Assembly (NCBI GenBank): GCA_041838435.1
Contig: JBGYPO010000022.1
Span: forward strand, 1 to 8,140
Direction of reading: 5' to 3'
Length of the DNA stretch: 8,140 nt
Source: Aliicoccus sp041838435
GTDB lineage: Bacteria > Bacillota > Bacilli > Staphylococcales > Salinicoccaceae
Of the stretch, positions 5,793-8,140 are shown one piece after another. Position numbers and translations under genes: made by a program. Under the pieces are notes generated by a model, which saw only the letters and a program-made list of their open reading frames with translations, did no database searches and had not been told where the DNA came from. Every line of letters begins with the position of its first letter. Within the stretch, counting starts at the first letter, position 1.

Positions 5793-7887
5793 AGTAAGTT
5801 TAAGTATTATATTGGCGGTGTCTATATTCATGAGTCATGATATCAATGCAGAAAATCTCGAACATAACGCGCGCATCACTGGAGACAGTTATGAAGTTTT
5901 TGTTGACGGAGAATGGCAAGAAATAGTCATAAAAGGTGTCAACATGGGTATGGCGAAACCTGGTACATTCCCTGGTGAAGCCGGCATTGTTTATGATGAA
6001 TATTTCAGTTGGATAGAAGATATTGCGCAGATGAACGCAAATGTGATTCGCGTGTATACTCTACATCCGCCTGACTTCTACAAAGCACTATATGATTACA
6101 ATAGTCAGTCCAATACGCCAGTCTACGTGATGCATGGATTTTGGCTTGATGAGGATAATATGCACATCGAAAAAGATGCATATAATGAAGTGTTGATGCA
6201 AGAGTTTATGCAAGACGCGGAACACATTATTAATGCTGTCCATGGGAATGCGAAGATTGAAGTTACACCTGGGAAGGCATCCGGTACATATCAACATGAC
6301 GTGTCTCCATATGTCATCGGATGGATTTTTGGAACAGAATGGGACCCAGACTTTGTCATGGACACAAATACGCGTCATAATGACGAAACAAGTTATGATG
6401 GCAATTTTTATCGTACTGAAAATGCCTCACCATTTGAGACGTGGATTGCACGGCAGTTGGACTTTATATCGACGTATGAATATGAAACATATGCCAACTT
6501 AACGCCTATGAGTTTTACAAACTGGGTTACTACAGATATTTTAGACCACATTTCTGATGCGTCTGAGGACGATGATGCCGTTGGTGTCGACCCAAATGCT
6601 ATTGCATTACAAGGCATGATGCAGGATGTTGGACAGTTTGCGTCATATCACATCTACCCTTACTATCCAGAATTTTTAAATCATGAACCGGATTATATAG
6701 AATATGTAGACCATCGCGGTGAGAAAAATAACTATGCCGGCTATCTTAACGCACTGATGGAGGTACACGATATGCCAGTTCTCGTTGCGGAGTTCGGTGT
6801 GCCTGCTTCGCGTGGACTCACACATCGCAATCCTTTTGGATGGAATCAAGGATTTTTAGATGAAGAAGAAACGGGTAAGATTGTCGAACGTTTATACGAG
6901 GATATCATAGCTGAAAATTATATAGGTGGTATAATTTTCACTTGGCAAGATGAATGGTTTAAAAGAACATGGAATACGATGGACTATGATGAATCGCATC
7001 GTCGTCCGTTCTGGTCAAATGCTCAAACGAATGAGCAGCAGTTTGGGATATTAAGCTTTGATACATTAAAGATAAAACTCGACGGAGACCTTGACGCCTG
7101 GGATAATGCACCATTGTATGAGAAAGATGACGGTGTGTTGCAGGGGATGCGCGTAGACCATGACGAGCGTTTTTTATATATAAGACTTGATTACGATAAA
7201 GACTTTACCGGCAGTTTTAAACTGCCAATTGATGTGGTACCGAATCAAGGGAACACAATGCTTGATGATGTAACAATGGCACACGGCATAGAGTTTTATA
7301 TCGATATCAATGAAGCTGAGTCACGTGTATGGGTTGATGATTATTATGATTTTTATAAAATTCAATATGGACATCAGTTAGAGATGATAGAAGTGGATAA
7401 CCCACTCGAGAATGACTCTGGTCACTTCAATCCAATTCATTTGACGCTTAATCGAGAAGTCTACTTACCTCATTTAGATGAGACATTACCGTTCGAATCT
7501 TATGAGACCGGCCTATTACAAGAAGGGATTGCAGACCCGGAACACGCAGATTATAATTCTCTGAATGATTATCAATGGAATAAAGAAGAGGGTTGGATTG
7601 AAATTCGCTTACCATGGATGTTGATTGGTTCAAGAGATCCTAGTCATAGAACATTTAACGGGAACATTGCTGAGGGTGATTTAGAAACTGCTGTGAATGT
7701 AGACGGTATATTCTTAGGGGCACTTGCAATTGAGGATGATGCCGTTGTCGATAGCTTTCCTAGGATTTCTGACGGTGAACTTTCACCAATGGAGATGTTT
7801 ACATGGGATGAGTGGGATTTACAAGAATATGAACCAAGGTTGAAGCATTCCTATGAAGTAATTAAAGATTTGTTTGATAGATATTAA
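5776..7887 (+). CDS. Secreted clan GH-A-like glycoside hydrolase with C-terminal beta-sandwich domain
   Basis: A predicted exported 703-aa protein. The signal peptide is about residues 1-25 (KIK head, hydrophobic core 8-19, possible cleavage after I23-N24-A25). No lipobox is seen. Residues ~30-430 read as a TIM-barrel hydrolase: a VIKGVNMG strand at 51-58, IRVYTLHPP at 91-99, acid/base candidate E188 in W-I-F-G-T-E-W, nucleophile candidate E339 in VLVAEFG, and an FTWQDEW segment at 388-394. This arrangement is typical of clan GH-A (GH2/GH5-like), but the exact family is not recognised. Residues ~433-690 begin with LDGDLDAWDNAP and resemble CBM9/DOMON-like beta-sandwich modules, perhaps carbohydrate binding. 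The gene overlaps the synthase gene by 17 nt and is last in the operon, so it probably trims, releases or remodels the polymer made by the synthase. The mature protein is strongly acidic. Transglycosylation or a non-catalytic role is not excluded. Confidence 0.82.
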   Translation: MLTKIKVSLSIILAVSIFMSHDINAENLEHNARITGDSYEVFVDGEWQEIVIKGVNMGMAKPGTFPGEAGIVYDEYFSWIEDIAQMNANVIRVYTLHPPDFYKALYDYNSQSNTPVYVMHGFWLDEDNMHIEKDAYNEVLMQEFMQDAEHIINAVHGNAKIEVTPGKASGTYQHDVSPYVIGWIFGTEWDPDFVMDTNTRHNDETSYDGNFYRTENASPFETWIARQLDFISTYEYETYANLTPMSFTNWVTTDILDHISDASEDDDAVGVDPNAIALQGMMQDVGQFASYHIYPYYPEFLNHEPDYIEYVDHRGEKNNYAGYLNALMEVHDMPVLVAEFGVPASRGLTHRNPFGWNQGFLDEEETGKIVERLYEDIIAENYIGGIIFTWQDEWFKRTWNTMDYDESHRRPFWSNAQTNEQQFGILSFDTLKIKLDGDLDAWDNAPLYEKDDGVLQGMRVDHDERFLYIRLDYDKDFTGSFKLPIDVVPNQGNTMLDDVTMAHGIEFYIDINEAESRVWVDDYYDFYKIQYGHQLEMIEVDNPLENDSGHFNPIHLTLNREVYLPHLDETLPFESYETGLLQEGIADPEHADYNSLNDYQWNKEEGWIEIRLPWMLIGSRDPSHRTFNGNIAEGDLETAVNVDGIFLGALAIEDDAVVDSFPRISDGELSPMEMFTWDEWDLQEYEPRLKHSYEVIKDLFDRY

Positions 7888-7894
7888 CGATGAA

Positions 7895-7932
7895 AAGGCA
7901 CTTGCATCCTGTAATTAGGGTGTAAGTGCCTT
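7895..7932 (+). terminator. Rho-independent terminator of the EPS-type operon
   Basis: A 16-bp stem (7895-7910 with 7917-7932) with two G.U pairs and a 6-nt loop GTAATT, followed by a T-rich tail (atttttattgatttt). It begins 7 nt after the hydrolase stop codon, so it closes the four-gene operon. The stem is somewhat symmetrical, but no convergent gene is visible before the window ends. Confidence 0.88.
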
Positions 7933-7963
7933 ATTTTTATTGATTTTGTATAGAGAGACGAGT

Positions 7964-8140
7964 CAGCGAGAGCGCTCGTTGAGTCGCTCGGTCCTCTACC
8001 GTTGCAGCGAGAGCGCTCGTTGACTCGCTCGGACCTCTACCGTTGCAGCGAGAGCGCTCGATGACTCGCTCGGACCTCTACCGTTGCAGCGAGAGCGCTC
8101 GTTGACTCGCTCGGACCTCTACCGTTGCAGCGAGAGCGCT
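7964..8140. repeat. 41-bp GC-rich tandem repeat array, open at the right edge
   Basis: Four full 41-bp units start at 7964, 8005, 8046 and 8087, and a 13-nt partial unit starts at 8128 and runs out of the window. Units 2 and 4 are identical. Unit 1 differs at two positions (C to G at unit position 20, A to T at 29) and unit 3 at one (T to A at 16). The unit is 26/41 G+C, clearly richer than its flanks. Each holds the palindrome GAGCGCTC (8011-8018 in unit 2) and arms AGCGAG/CTCGCT separated by 12 nt (8006-8011 and 8024-8029). With a period not divisible by 3, a TGA on the plus strand and a TAG on the minus strand in every unit, it is non-coding. The function is unknown. Confidence 0.93.

Noticed and set aside
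6088..6378. A 96-aa open frame on the minus strand within the hydrolase gene
   Set aside because: It is antisense to a well-supported coding region, its peptide lacks recognisable features, and no ribosome binding site was evident.
7964..8140. Possible CRISPR array
   Set aside because: The whole 41-bp unit is conserved between copies, so there are no unique spacers, and no cas genes are present.

Overview
The window looks like chromosome from a low-GC Gram-positive coccus of the family Staphylococcaceae. The basis is strong GGAGG-type ribosome binding sites, moderately AT-rich codon use, a large Opp-type peptide-binding protein and a five-helix GGDEF protein resembling staphylococcal GdpS. 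The exported proteins are very rich in Asp and Glu, which fits a salt-tolerant genus such as Salinicoccus or Jeotgalicoccus. The genus is inference from style and cannot be fixed from this window.

Layout. (1) 21-1796 (+): an oligopeptide ABC transporter substrate-binding protein, probably the last gene of an operon entering from the left. It closes at a perfect 16-bp hairpin (1834-1870) shared with the convergent next gene. (2) 1880-2929 (-): a membrane GGDEF diguanylate cyclase. (3) 2930-3013: an 84-bp divergent intergenic region. (4) 3014-7887 (+): a four-gene operon whose genes overlap by 10, 4 and 17 nt. It encodes a stand-alone degenerate receiver domain, a membrane-anchored HEAT-like protein, a processive family 2 glycosyltransferase and a secreted glycoside hydrolase. 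It ends at a hairpin terminator (7895-7932). (5) 7964-8140: a GC-rich 41-bp tandem repeat array that runs off the right edge.

How the genes may work together. The cyclase, synthase and exported hydrolase have the composition of a c-di-GMP-controlled, synthase-dependent exopolysaccharide locus. The synthase has no PilZ domain, and no gene here encodes a recognisable c-di-GMP receptor. The two linking proteins are instead a receiver whose phospho-acceptor Asp is replaced by Asn and a TM-HEAT protein of unknown function. I infer that one or both connect the signal to the synthase. This compact five-gene module is the best candidate for an undescribed system in the window; the polymer and the signalling link are unproven.
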